DNA of 64,000 bases from Pachypanchax playfairii (GCA_006937955.1 SSNP01000134.1:646931-710930), one strand, 5' to 3'; counted from the stretch's first letter, positions 48,365 through 59,948 are shown. Notes: generated by a model not told the origin, from the letters alone. Translations and numbers: made by a program.

Positions 48365-48622
48365 TCTATTCACACCATACCTATAAACCTAACCCCTAAC
48401 CCTAAAAAGGGGATTCCCCCCCATGGGGACCAGGCTTCGGTCCCCACAAGAACCCTCGGACCCCAGAAAGATAGTAAAAGTCAGGAAACGGGTCCCCAGG
48501 AGGTCAGAAATACAAACCCACACACACCTAGACACACACTCTCTCTCTCTTTCTCTCTCACACACACACACCTATACACACACTCTCTCTCTCTTTCTCT
48601 CTCACACACACCCCTAGACACA

Positions 48623-48661
<39 letters not shown>

Positions 48662-48712
48662 AGACACACACTCTCTCTCTCTTTCTCTCTCACACACACA
48701 CCTAGACACACA

Positions 48713-48748
<36 letters not shown>

Positions 48749-49040
48749 AGTGTGTTTTGTTATCCTTATGGGGACCGTCCATTGACTTCCATTGATTTTA
48801 GTAACTAGATTTATACCTAACCCAAACCCTTTTCCTAACCTTAACCATTACTGATCTATAACTAACCCTAAGACTAACTAAAACTCTATTCACACCATAC
48901 CTATAAACCTAACCCCTAACCCTAAAAAGGGGAGTCCCCCTCATGGGGACCAGGCTTCGGTCCCCACAAGAACCCTCGGACCCCAGAAAGATAGTAAAAG
49001 TCAGGAAACGGGTCCCCAGGAGGTCAGAAATACAAACCCA
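48365..49040 (+). repeat. Dispersed repeat units with CCCTAA-like tract, two copies
   Basis: 48,365-48,525 and 48,883-49,045 are near-identical (CTATTCACACCATACCTATA through GGGGACCAGGCTTCGGTCCC). A related stretch at 48,747-48,882 (TTATCCTTATGGGGACCGTC, then TAACCTTAACCATTACTGAT) is a part of the same common fish repeat. The two copies bracket a CA/CT array. AACCCCTAACCCTAA is telomere-like but only two to three units long. Confidence 0.7.
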
Positions 49041-50034
49041 CACACCCCTAGACACACACTCTCTCTCTCTTTCTCTCTCACACACACACACCTATACACA
49101 CACTCTCTCTCTCTCTTTCTCTCTCACACACACCCCTAGACACACTCTCTCTCTCTCTCTCTCTCTCACACACACCTAGACACACACTCACACACACTTT
49201 CTCTCCCTGTCTCACACACACACACACCTAGACACACTCTCTCTCTCTCTTTCTCTCTCACACACACACCTATACACACACTCTCTCTCTCTTTCTCTCT
49301 CACACACACCCCTAGACACACACTCTCTCTCTCTTTCTCTCTCACACACTCACACACCTAGACACACACTCTCTCTCTCTTTCTCTCTCACACACACCCC
49401 TAGACACACACTCTCTCTCTCTTTCTCTCTCACACACACACACCTATACACACACTCTCTCTCTCTTTCTCTCTCACACACACCCCCACACACACACTCT
49501 CTCTCTCTCACACACACACACACCTAGACACACACTCTCTCTTTCTCTCTCACACAAACACACACATACACACACACTCTCACACACTTTCTCTCCCTGT
49601 CTCACACACACACACACCTAGACACACTCTCTCTCTCTCTTTCTCTCTCACACACACACCTATACACACACTCTCTCTCTCTTTCTCTCTCACACACTCA
49701 CACACCTAGACACACACTCTCTCTCTCTCACACACACACACCTAGACACACACTCTCTCTCTCTCACACACACACACACCTACACACACACTCTCTCTCT
49801 CTCTTTCACACACACACACCTAGACACACACTCTCTCTCTCTCTCTCTTTCACACACACACACCTATACACACACTCTCTCTCTCTTTCTCTCTCACACA
49901 CACCCCTAGACACACACTCTCTCTCTCTTTCTCTCTCACACACTCACACACCTAGACACACACTCTCTCTCACACACACACACACCTAGACACACACTCT
50001 CTCTCTCTCTTTCACACACACACACCTAGACACA

Positions 50035-50071
<37 letters not shown>

Positions 50072-50340
50072 AGACACACACTCTCTCTCTCTTTCTCTCT
50101 CACACACACCCCTAGACACACACTCTCTCTCTCTTTCTCTCTCACACACTCACACACCTAGACACACACTCTCTCTCTCTCACACACACACACACCTAGA
50201 CACACACTCACACACACTTTCTCTCCCTGTCACACACACACACACACCTAGACACACTCTCTCTCTCTCTTTCTCTCTCACACACACACCTATACACACA
50301 CTCTCTCTCTCTTTCTCTCTCACACACTCACACACCCACA

Positions 50341-50371
<31 letters not shown>

Positions 50372-50660
50372 CTAGACACACACTCTCTCTCTCTCACACA
50401 CACACACACCTAGACACACACTCTCTCTTTCTCTCTCACACACACACCTATACACACACTCTCTCTCTCTTTCTCTCTCACACACACCCCTAGACACACA
50501 CTCTCTCTCTCTTTCTCTCTCACACACTCACACACCTAGACACACACTCTCTCTCTCTCACACACACACACCTAGACACACACTCTCTCTCTCTCACACA
50601 CACACACACCTAGACACACACTCTCTCTCTCTCTTTCACACACACACACCTAGACACACA

Positions 50661-50691
<31 letters not shown>

Positions 50692-50896
50692 CTATACACA
50701 CACTCTCTCTCTCTTTCTCTCTCACACACACCCCTAGACACACACTCTCTCTCTCTTTCTCTCTCACACACTCACACACCTAGACACACACTCTCTCTCT
50801 CTTTCTCTCTCACACACACCCCTAGACACACTCTCTCTCTCTCTCTCTCTCTCACACACACCTAGACACACACTCACACACACTTTCTCTCCCTGT

Positions 50897-50927
<31 letters not shown>

Positions 50928-51316
50928 ACACACACACACACACCCAGACACACACTCTCTCTCTCTCTTTCACACACACACACCTAGACACACTCTCTCT
51001 CTCTCTTTCTCTCTCACACACACACCTATACACACACTCTCTCTCTCTTTCTCTCTCACACACTCACACACCTAGACACACACTCTCTCTCTCTTTCTCT
51101 CTCACACACACCCCTAGACACACACTCTCTCTCTCTCTTTCACACACACACACCTAGACACACACTCTCTCTCTCTCTCTCTTTCACACACACACACCTA
51201 GACACACACTCTCTCTCTCTCTCTCTTTCACACACACACACCTAGACACACACTCTCTCTCTCTCTCTTTCACACAAACTTTCTCTCTCTGTCTCACACA
51301 CACACACCCTCTCTCA
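49041..51316 (+). repeat. CA/CT compound satellite, about 2.3 kb
   Basis: Alternating (CA)n and (CT)n blocks joined by CCTAGACACACACTCTCTCT, CCTATACACACACT or CCCCTAGACACACACT give a loose higher-order unit of about 40-65 bp. A shorter array of the same kind is at 48,525-48,746. It is pure CA/CT on the plus strand, so long spurious frames appear on the minus strand. Confidence 0.95.
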
Positions 51317-51809
51317 CTTATACACACCCTACGATGTCTAGTCCTCTACTGGAAACATCGGGAGGTCCGGTCTTCTACCAGAGGCCCAGGAGCTGAAAAG
51401 TTCTACGCGGTATCTTAGTTTTTCCTAGAACTTCTCTCTTTAGGACAAATATCTCTGAGGTGGTTCCTGGGATCTGTTGGAGTCACTTTCCCAGTTTGGG
51501 GGTCACAGCACCGAGTCCTTCCATGACCACTGGTTAAGTACCACATTTGATTTGTCTTTTAAGATCTGACTTTGTAAACCATTACAACCAAATACTCAAT
51601 GAAATTTCCATGTAAATAATACTACACAGAAATACTTTGGAGGCCTATTTTAACATCTTTTCTTTTTCTTTAGCGGTATTAAAAAACAAGTGAGACTCAG
51701 AAAAGGGGCTAAGATGAACCTACAGTTAGTAACAGAATGAAAGTCCAAATAAAGTAAACTGGTCAAACAGCAACACAAGACTAATAACACTTTAGAATGA
51801 AACATTGGA

Positions 51810-51815
51810 TTTATT
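51810..51815 (-). terminator. slirp: Putative slirp poly(A) signal
   Basis: TTTATT on the plus strand (AATAAA on the minus), about 235 bp beyond the slirp stop codon. The 51.3-51.8 kb DNA further on shows nothing recognisable. Confidence 0.6.
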
Positions 51816-52048
51816 GCCAGACATGGTTTAGAAATCTTATACATTGGAAGTGACATGTTCTGATTAGATGTATGACAATAAAGAACTATTATAATAAATA
51901 GTTTATAACCAGACTGCCCATTAAAATGCTGAGGCTCGATCCCAGGTCCAGGGTCTAGGTCTGAGCAGACAGTGAAAACAGTCTCTGTGACTCTGGCTTC
52001 AAAAACAACATCAGAACATCCTGAAGGTCTCAGCAGAACCACCATGCT

Positions 52049-54425
52049 TCAGTCAAGGTCCCCATCCTTGGTAGATCTCTGCCCAGAAAATGGACGTCTG
52101 TTCCTCTGAACCTGAAGCTAAAAGCACACAACATCAACAGAACTCAAACTGAGACTGAATCCAATCAGAACCAAGAAATGTGACACCAAGCAGGTAGAAC
52201 TGAGCCAGGCCGTCCTGATGAATGCTGCTGATCAGTTCTTCTCAGATTTCTAAAGCTGTTTAACATGTTCTTTGAACTTTTGCAGATTTCTGTCTCAGTT
52301 CTTCTACTGGAACAATTTAACAAGAATGCATTTTTAATGAAACCCCAGAATCATTCTGAACTAAACTCAATGTATGAACCATAAAAGTGTCTCTTTTCAC
52401 AAAAAGCCTTTTTTCTCCATCTTTTGGTTAGAAAAGGGACTTTAAGGTGAAATCACCAGATGTTCTACAGCAGATTGGGAAAACACGGAAAAAACTAGAA
52501 ACAAGCTGTTTGTTCTTGATGGAGGTAGAAAATGTACTCTTTGTTTTGATAGTTTCAGTGTTTACATTGTCATAGAGCAGAATATTCTGTGACTCTTCAT
52601 AAACAGTAAAAATGCTCAAAGATCCTGGCAGTGAGGGCTTTTCTGTTCAGATAACAGCTGGCAGACAATGAGTTAATAAGCAAACTGGCGTGTGACGTCA
52701 TTTGGTGACATCTAGCGACTTTCTGGATCAACTTCAGCTACTTTTTGTCAGACAGTTGGCAACACCTGCTCCAATCTGTGCAGTTAATGAAACAACAAGT
52801 GTGTGTGTTCTTTTCACCTTTGCTCCCTCCAGAACATGAGGATCCTTCTGGAGCGCATTGTTCAGCCCCTCCTCTGTTGAGAACCCGACCCAGCAGAATC
52901 CTCGGTGGAAGCCAGTCTCTTTGTCCTAATTCAACACAAACACAGTGACACGCATCTATCCATCTCTACTGACTAGGTGTGGACTAGATGTAGACTACTT
53001 GCTGACTAGGTGTGGACTAGATGTAGACGACTGGCTGACTAGGTGTGGACTACTTGCTGACTAGGTGTGGACTAGATGTAGACCACTGGCTGACTAGGTG
53101 TGGACTAGATGTAGACTACTTGCTGACTAGGTGTGGACTAGATGTAGACTACTTGCTGACTAGGTGTGGACTAGATGTAGAATACTGGCTGACTAGGTGT
53201 GGACTAGATGTAGAATACTGGCTGACTAGGTGTGGACTAGATGTAGACTACTTGCTGACTAGGTGTGGACTACTTGCTGACTAGGTGTAGACTACTTGCT
53301 GACTAGATGTAGACTACTTGCTGACTAGGTGTGGACTACTTGCTGACTAGGTGTGGACTAGATGTAGACTACTTGTTGACTAGGTGTGGACTAGATGTAG
53401 ACTACTTGCTGACTAGGTGTGGACTAGATGTAGACTACTTGCTGACTAGGTGTGGACTAGATGTAGACTACTTGCTGACTAGGTGTGGACTACTTGCTGA
53501 CTAGGTGTGGACTACTTGCTGACTAGGTGTGGACTAGATGTAGACTACTTGCTGACTAGGTGTGGACTAGATGTAGACTACTTGCTGACTAGGTGTGGAC
53601 TAGATGTAGAATACTGGCTGACTAGGTGTGGACTAGATGTAGAATACTGGCTGACTAGGTGTGGACTAGATGTAGACTACTTGCTGACTAGGTGTGGACT
53701 AGATGTAGACTACTTGCTGACTAGGTGTGGACTAGATGTAGAATACTGGCTGACTAGGTGTGGACTAGATGTAGACCACTTGCTGACTAGGTGTGGACTA
53801 CTTGCTGACTAGGTGTAGACTACTTGCTGACTAGATGTAGACTACTTGCTGACTAGGTGTGGACTACTTGCTGACTAGGTGTGGACTACTTGGTGACTAG
53901 GTGTGGACTACTTGCTGACTAGGTGTAGACTACTTGCTGACTAGGTGTGGACTACTTGGTGACTAGGTGTGGACTACTTGCTGACTAGGTGTGGACTACT
54001 TGGTGACTAGGTGTGGACTAAATGTTCTGTCTGAACCAAACTAGAGGAATGAAAAAGGTAAAAACTTACAAACGGTAGAAGACATTTCTTTACGGAACCA
54101 AACTGTCCAAAATACTCCTTCATCTCCCCTGAAAAGCAAAAAGAACCAGGTGAGGTTCAGTACCAACTGACCCGGTTCTGAGTTTACGTGTGGACTACAT
54201 GTGCAACACATGTGAAGTTATGAGTTTTAGCTAACCCAGTGGTTACAGAACCGGGTCAGGTTACGTGTCACTCTGTGTGATCTGATTCTCCCGGCACTGA
54301 ACCGGGACACCGGACGGATTCGGCCCCACAGACACGAGCTTTTATTCGGTGTACTTACTGCTGGCTACCGTCCAGGGGATTTTAGACACAAAAACCTCGA
54401 ACACCCTCTTAGACGTGGCCGCCAT
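52049..54425 (-). CDS. slirp: SLIRP, mitochondrial SRA stem-loop RNA-binding protein, 100 aa
   Basis: A small RRM protein that pairs with LRPPRC to stabilise mitochondrial mRNAs and can bind the SRA co-regulator RNA. Four coding exons in transcript order: 54,425-54,359; 54,128-54,070; 52,925-52,818; 52,117-52,049. All introns have GT-AG borders and the phases match. The single RRM fills the protein: RNP2-like VFVSKIPW at residues 11-18, the EYFGQFGSVKKCLLPF segment, and RNP1-like RGFCWVGF in exon 3. The end is LQVQRNRRPFSGQRSTKDGD plus two residues. Length is near human (109 aa). The start is the only in-frame methionine before the RRM. The largest intron contains a minisatellite. Head-to-head with alkbh1, as in human. 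Confidence 0.95.
52972..54019 (+). repeat. Minisatellite with 33- and 22-bp units in a slirp intron
   Basis: The long unit is CTGACTAGGTGTGGACTAGA plus TGTAGACTACTTG (33 bp). The short unit lacks 11 bp (CTGACTAGGTGTGGACTACTTG, 22 bp). Long units dominate in two blocks and short units in between and at the end. Because both lengths are multiples of 11, and 33 is a multiple of 3, long spurious frames (MDYLLTRCGLDV repeats) arise. It lies between exons 2 and 3 of slirp. Confidence 0.95.
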
Positions 54426-54633
54426 CTTTGTCCATTACGCACACTCTGACGTCAGGTCACGTGAATTAAAACAACGCATGCGTGGAACTTCTGGACTTCA
54501 TTGAAAATGCATGTATGTTAATGTCACCATAGACATGTATATGTCGAGGTTAAAGTTAGAGTTAATACCAGGGTTCGTATCTGTTTTAAAAATCAGCTCC
54601 GATAAACCGGAAATCAGCTGATACAGTTACGTC
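54426..54633. promoter_or_regulatory. Bidirectional slirp/alkbh1 promoter
   Basis: Only 208 bp separate the two start codons, so both genes must initiate here. Visible elements are a perfect CRE palindrome TGACGTCA at 54,447-54,454, an E-box CACGTG at 54,458-54,463, and YY1-like CAAGATGGC/GCCATCTTTG motifs overlapping both translation starts. There is no TATA box near either start. CRE, E-box and YY1-type sites are common in nuclear genes for mitochondrial proteins. Binding is inferred from motif only. Confidence 0.7.
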
Positions 54634-57600
54634 ATGGCCAAGATGGCAGCCTCCGTGTTAGAGAGCGGCGAGGATGCGTTTAGAAAAGTCTTTAAGTTTT
54701 ACAAAAGAAGAGATCCGCCACCAGATCTGAGGAATGTTACCGACTTCAGCACCGGAACCGGAGAAAAGGTGAGGACCAGACCAGAGTTGAAATCTGTTCA
54801 GTCCAGTGAAAAACAACCTCAGACAACCATCTGGTATTAATTTGTTGGTCTATGTATTTATTACTTCTAGACTTGATTACTGTTATTCTTTATTATCAGG
54901 ATGTTCTAATAGTTCTGTTAAAGACCTCCAGCTGATCCAAAATACTGCTGACAGAGTTCTGATGAGAGTTAGAAGGAGAGATCATATTTCTCCTGTTTTA
55001 GCATCACTTCATTGGCTCCCTGTAAAATCCAGAATAAAATAACTTCTGCACAGTTCAATGCAAAATCTGTAATTTTTCAATTTCAATTTTATTCATATCC
55101 TGTTTTAAGAATTATACAGTGTTCTATTTTTATAACTATGGTATACGTATGTTGTTACTTCTTTTCTGCTTTTCGTTGCAAACATTGTGTGTGCTCTGTT
55201 ATGTTCTATGTCCTGTTCGGTTTGTATACCTGTTTATTTACATATACCTGATGCTGCTGTTACAACCAAATTTTCCCTTGAGGGACGATTAAATGATTAT
55301 TCTATTTTATTCTATTCTACATATAAAGATCTAAACAACCAGGATCCATCTTATATTAAAGATCTTATGTTCCATGTGTTCCTAACAGAACACTTCACTG
55401 TCACACTGCAGGTCTGCTTCTGGTTCCTAGAGGTTCTAAAAGTAGAACAGGAGGAAGAGCTTTTCACTTATCAGTCTCCTCTCCTTTGGAACCAGCTTCT
55501 ACTTTTTATCTATCAGACAGAAACTCTATCAGCTGAGGTTCTCCTGCTCCATCCCTTTAGTTATGCTGCTATAGTTTCTGCTCCATCCCTTTAGTTATGC
55601 TGCTATAGTTTCTGATCCATCCCTTTAGTTATGCTGCTATAGTTTCTGATCCATCCCTTTAGTTATGCTGCTATAGTTTCTGATCCATCCCTTTAGTTAT
55701 GCTGCTATAGTTTCTGCTCCATCCCTTTAGTTATGCTGCTATAGTTTCTGATCCATCCCTTTAGTTATGCTGCTATAGTTTCAGACTGCTGGAGGACATA
55801 TTGTCCAAATGTCTTCATTCTGCTGTCTTTACTCTCACAGAATTCATCCGGGTTCTGGTTCTGCTGGAGGCTTCTTTCTGCCCTCTCAGACCCTAATGGG
55901 TCCAAGCAGAACTCATCCTGGTTCTGGTTCTGCTGGAGGCTTTTTCCAGCCCTCTCAGACCCTAATGGGTCCAAGCAGAACTCATCCTGGTTCTGGTTCT
56001 GCTGGAGGATTCTTCCTGTCCTCTCAGACCTCAGTGGGTCCAGTAGAACTCATCCTGGTTCTGGTTCTGATGGAGGTTTCTTCCTGTCCTCTCAGAGTCC
56101 AGTGGGTCCAGTAGAACTCATCCTGGTTCTGGTTCTGCTGGAGGTTTCTTCCTGTCCTCTCAGAGTCCAGTGGGTCCAGTAGAACTCATCCTGGTTCTGG
56201 TTCTGCTGGTGGTTTCTTCCTGTCCTCTCAGACCCCAGTGGGTCCAGGTAGAACTGGTTCTGGTTCTGCTGGAGGTTTCTTCCTGTCCTCTTAGAGTCCA
56301 GTGGGTCCAGTAGAACTCATCCTGGTTCTGGTTCTGCTGGAGGTTTCTTCCTGTCCTCTCAGAGTCCAGTGGGTCCAGGCAGAACTCATCCTGGTTCTGG
56401 TTCTGCTGGAGGTTTCTTCCTGTCCTCTTAGAGTCCAGTGGGTCCAGTAGAACTCACCCTGGTCCTGGTTCTGCTGGAGGTTTCTTCCTGTCCTCTCAGA
56501 CCCCAGTGGGTCCAGGTAGAACTGGTTCTGGTTCTGCTGGAGGTTTCTTCCTGTCCTCTTAGAGTCCAGTGGGTCCAGGCAGAACTCATCCTGGTTCTGG
56601 TTCTGCTGGAGGTTTCTTCCTGTCCTCTTAGAGTCCAGTGGGTCCAGGCAGAACTCATCCTGGTTCTGGTTCTGCTGGAGGTTTCTTCCTGTTCTCTCAG
56701 AGTCCAGTGGGTCCAGGCAGCTGGTACTTTATAAATAAAAATTAATTGACTGTTCATATAACAAATGTAAAATCAGGTGTCGGTGTGGTTCTGATAGATT
56801 GTTCCTGTTGAATTGGATCATTCGGCTGTGAAGGATGAGGAAGCTGCCAGCGTCGGACTGCAGCCCGTCAGAACCTGGAGAGCCTTCAGCCTGCAGGGAC
56901 ATCCAGGTACATCCAGGTGTATGTAAAGAGTTTTAGTATTGTTCATGATAGAACTTGAAAGTGGGCAGAAAAGAACCGAGTCATCTCTAGAACCATGTGT
57001 TGTGTTGTTCAGGGTTCATCTTTATCTCCAACCCTTTCCTGCGGGGGTCCCAAGCTTTCTGGGTCAGACAGTGTTTGAAGACGTATCCTCAGAAACCAAA
57101 TGTGTGCAATCTGGACATGCACATGTCTTCATCTGACACTCAAGACATCTGGGCCAAGAGTGCTCAGGTCCTCAGGTGAGACATAGCTCCATAAAAACAA
57201 CCCAGTATTTCTCATTTGTCTATAAACACAAACCCCTCAGAAGATCCTCTGTGTCTTCTGTTATTAAATATGGAGAGACGTTTGGTACCGAGTGGAGACT
57301 TCTGCTGGTTTAAAGAGACCATTTCATATAAATTTCAGGACTTTGTGGTTATTTCTTAAGTATTAACCAGTAATATGAAACATTTTATATCTAAAAAACA
57401 TCAGGAAACACTGATTAACAGACCATTCAATCTGTCTGTATTAAAGACTAGAGACTCAGCTGCAGACGTCACAGCGCTGCAGGACTAAATGAATCACAAA
57501 TCTAAGAAGGTCCTGATGCTGATTGGTTCCAGCTGGATTTTACAAGAGCTGCATCAATTTAGAAAAACATACATGGGTGAATTATTCTGAATGTTGCATA

Positions 57601-59870
57601 GACAGTGTCAGCTGAGATGTGCTGCTGGAGGCTCTCAGTCATCCAGGTCTTAGTGGGTTCAAAAACAAGGAGCTGGATTGTTTTTTTTTTTAACTTCATC
57701 AGCTCATTAAAGGAACTAATGAGGCTCTTTGGATGATTAAAATAAGCCCAACCCTGTTTTATCATCACAGTGCTAACGGTCTCTATGTTCTTCAGCATCT
57801 AGAGCAGCAAAAATCCATCAGATGGAAACGTAACAGCCTTGGATTAATTCCTGTCCAAGCATTCCATCATGATATTGCACACGGATATTGTGACGATGAA
57901 CTTGTCATACATTGTGCAGCTGCAGATGTTTCTGGAAGCCAGGGAGCTGCTGCATTAAAAAAACTGTGTATTTTCCTGTACAGATCTCCTCCTTTTGGAA
58001 AGAGACAATCAAAGACTCTCCTGGAAAAGCTGCGCTGGGTCACTCTGGGATATCATTACAACTGGGACACTAAGGCGAGCGTCACTCAATAAAGTCTTTA
58101 AATTGTTTGTGACACACTCAGATTTTAGAATCGTTATAACTGTGTTTAATGAAACATGATGCAGATTTGTGTGTTTGACTCTTATGGATATTTTTATGAG
58201 CTTAAGTGTGAAACAGGAAGCAGCTCTTTGTTTCCATCTTACATGGACATTAAAAGTATTAGTGAGTTGGGGTTTTCATTTATAAAATATATCAGCTGGT
58301 TGTAGCAACACCGCTTCGTTAATGTATTTCCCTGAAATCAGACCCAGAGAATGATGACATCACTCACACAGAAATAAAAAGACTTGATGATGTTCTGACT
58401 CAGTAAGTTGGAGTTTGAAATGAGCTGCAGGTCAACAGGACGAGTCATGAACAACATGAACTCAGTTCCACCGAGTCGCTCACGTCAGGATCAGACATCA
58501 GTAACTCCAGGACACATTTCTGATGGATTTTAGTCTCTTTTCTTTCTCTTCTTCTTCTGCTCTGATCTGTTCCTTTACATCCACCATGACACTGAGACTG
58601 ACTGTGTTTGATCAGCAGAACCTGAAGGAACGATTTCAGCTCAAACAGCATCAGAACTGGTTCTGTTCACATTGTGTCCTGAGTCCATTTCTCCTTCAGA
58701 AATACTCAGAAACCACAGATTCTGGTTCTGGTTCTACATGTTCTGTCACAATGAATCACTTTGTTTACATCTCACTTCCTGTGTTTCTTGTAAAGGAACC
58801 TTCCTTGAAATTGTGCTGTTATATTCTATAAATCTGCATATTTGAGACTTTATTACTGTAAATCTGAACCTCCTGGTTTATGTTGAAAAATGTCCACAGG
58901 ACACAAATGTAGCACTGATTGATATGAAGTAGTAAAATAACATTTAAACTCTCATTAGATGTGATATTCTTCATTTTGATATTTAAATTTTTATTTCTCA
59001 TTTATATTCAATCTTTTTTTATTTGTTTCAGATTTTTAGTTGCACCATGATGTCATCTCTTCAAACTATTTGTCTTTAGTAAAAGTGTGATGGATATTTT
59101 CTCTGTTTTGGTTATTTATTTGTTGTGTTTACAGACATATTCAGCCAGTAATTACACCCCGTTCCCAGCTGATCTCCATGAGCTTTCTCTCAGGATAACA
59201 GCTGCTTGCGGGTTCTTAGGATTCAATTCTGAGGCTGCAATCCTCAACTTCTACCGATCAGATTCATCTCTGGGAATCCACGTGGATGAATCGGAGCTTG
59301 ATCACTCTCGGCCTCTCCTGTCCTTCAGGTGAGAGGAAGAACAATTTTTATTGGTTCTGTTGGCCCAGGCGGCTGGATCCTGGTAAAGTCCTCATCACTT
59401 TGTGTTCTGACAGTTTCGGACAGACGGCGATCTTCCTTCTGGGCGGCCCCCGCAGACAGGACTCCCCAACTGCCATGTTTATGCACAGCGGTGATGTAAT
59501 GGTGATGTCAGGGCCGAGCCGTCTCTTGTACCACGCTGTCCCACGCATCCTTCCAGCGCCTCAAGAGCGTGCAGAGTTTTTAGAAAACACCAGCTCTGCT
59601 TTCACCCTGCAGCCAGACAGATTTCTGGAGCTGGTGACTGAGGAAGACTGGATTGTGTGCTCTAGGTACATCCAGAACTCCAGAGTAAACATGACAGTTA
59701 GACAGGTGCTGGGACCAGGCCAGACCTTTCCAGAGACTCCTCCCTCTTCTCTGGAAAAGAACACCAAAGTCCAGAGGGACCGGTACCATGATAGGGCAGC
59801 AGAAGGAGACAGTGGGATGAAGAAGAGGAGTCGTAGTGACAGTGATGCTGCTGAGACTACAGAGACATGA
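54634..59870 (+). CDS. alkbh1: ALKBH1, Fe(II)/2-oxoglutarate nucleic-acid dioxygenase, 382 aa
   Basis: AlkB-family enzyme that demethylates or oxidises nucleic acids, including mitochondrial tRNA. Six coding exons: 54,634-54,768; 56,798-56,906; 57,013-57,175; 57,984-58,074; 59,135-59,328; 59,414-59,870. All are in phase and total 382 codons plus stop (human 389). Visible residues are the iron ligands H215 and D217 (GIHVDESELDHS) and H271 (YHAVPR), and the 2-oxoglutarate-binding R321 (SRVNMTVRQ). Other conserved segments are NPFLRG, QKPNVCNLD, LLEKLRWVTLGYHYNWD, YTPFP and TAMFMHSGD. All expected catalytic residues are present. Intron 4 appears to start with GC rather than GT, because AAG at 58,074 must join ACA at 59,135. 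Intron 1 holds two minisatellites and nested LINE pieces. Confidence 0.95.
54840..55560 (+). mobile_element. L2/Rex-like LINE reverse-transcriptase fragment, split by another insertion
   Basis: The frame ending at 55,042 reads FITSRLDYCYSLLSGCSNSS, then RRRDHISPVLASLHWLPVKS. This is the familiar C-terminal part of L2/CR1/Rex-type pol. The matching continuation (TYKDLNNQDPSYIKDL, then SPLLWNQL) resumes at about 55,315. Lies in alkbh1 intron 1, sense orientation. Non-functional. Confidence 0.8.
55043..55311 (+). mobile_element. Inserted LINE 3-prime end within the LINE fragment
   Basis: This 270-bp piece interrupts the older LINE. It ends with TTTTCCCTTGAGGGACGATT followed by a TTCTATTTTATTCTATTCT microsatellite, a typical LINE 3-prime tail. 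The order of events is clear: the L2/Rex-like copy came first and this one later. Confidence 0.65.
55549..55784 (+). repeat. 34-bp minisatellite, about 7 copies
   Basis: The unit is TGATCCATCCCTTTAGTTAT plus GCTGCTATAGTTTC, with a C/A variant at its third position. It starts at the end of the LINE fragment and may have grown from LINE sequence (the first unit continues LLLHPF). In alkbh1 intron 1. Confidence 0.9.
55845..56720 (+). repeat. Minisatellite of about 62-69-bp units, about 13 copies
   Basis: The unit is GGTTCTGGTTCTGCTGGAGG, TTTCTTCCTGTCCTCTCAGA, then GTCCAGTGGGTCCAGTAGAACTC (shown in parts). Variants differ in GTAGAACT, GCAGAACT and ACCCCAGT segments. Units of 69 bp keep frames open on both strands, which explains ORFs of about 100 codons here. 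In alkbh1 intron 1, just before exon 2. Confidence 0.92.
57314..57452 (+). repeat. Interspersed repeat family R1, copy 3 (left end only)
   Basis: Matches 3,228-3,353 closely (CATTTCATATAAATTTCAGG, then AACACTGATTAACAGACCAT). The rest of the family consensus is absent. It lies in alkbh1 intron 3. Confidence 0.8.
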
Positions 59871-59942
59871 ACCACCTCCTGGACATTGAACAGAGAGTTA
59901 TAATAACAAGACTGTTGGTTTTATTTCTCTTCACTCTGATGA

Positions 59943-59948
59943 ATTAAA
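59943..59948 (+). terminator. alkbh1: Putative alkbh1 poly(A) signal
   Basis: ATTAAA 73 bp after the alkbh1 stop codon. This is the commonest variant of AATAAA, and the position is reasonable for a short 3-prime UTR. Confidence 0.6.

Noticed and set aside
48380..48410. Telomere or interstitial telomere array (CCTAACCCCTAACCCTAA)
   Set aside because: Only two to three imperfect units inside a dispersed fish repeat that also occurs at 48.9 kb.
48525..51316. CRISPR-like alternation of repeats and spacers
   Set aside because: The blocks are CA/CT simple sequence without unique spacers, in a vertebrate genome.
53045..53812. ORFs with repeated LLTRCGLDVDY
   Set aside because: Translation of the 33-bp minisatellite in a slirp intron, on the strand opposite to slirp.
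57733..58092. 119-codon ORF as a separate gene
   Set aside because: Its last 30 codons are alkbh1 exon 4 (KTLLEKLRWVTLGYHYNWD). The part before 57,984 is intron.
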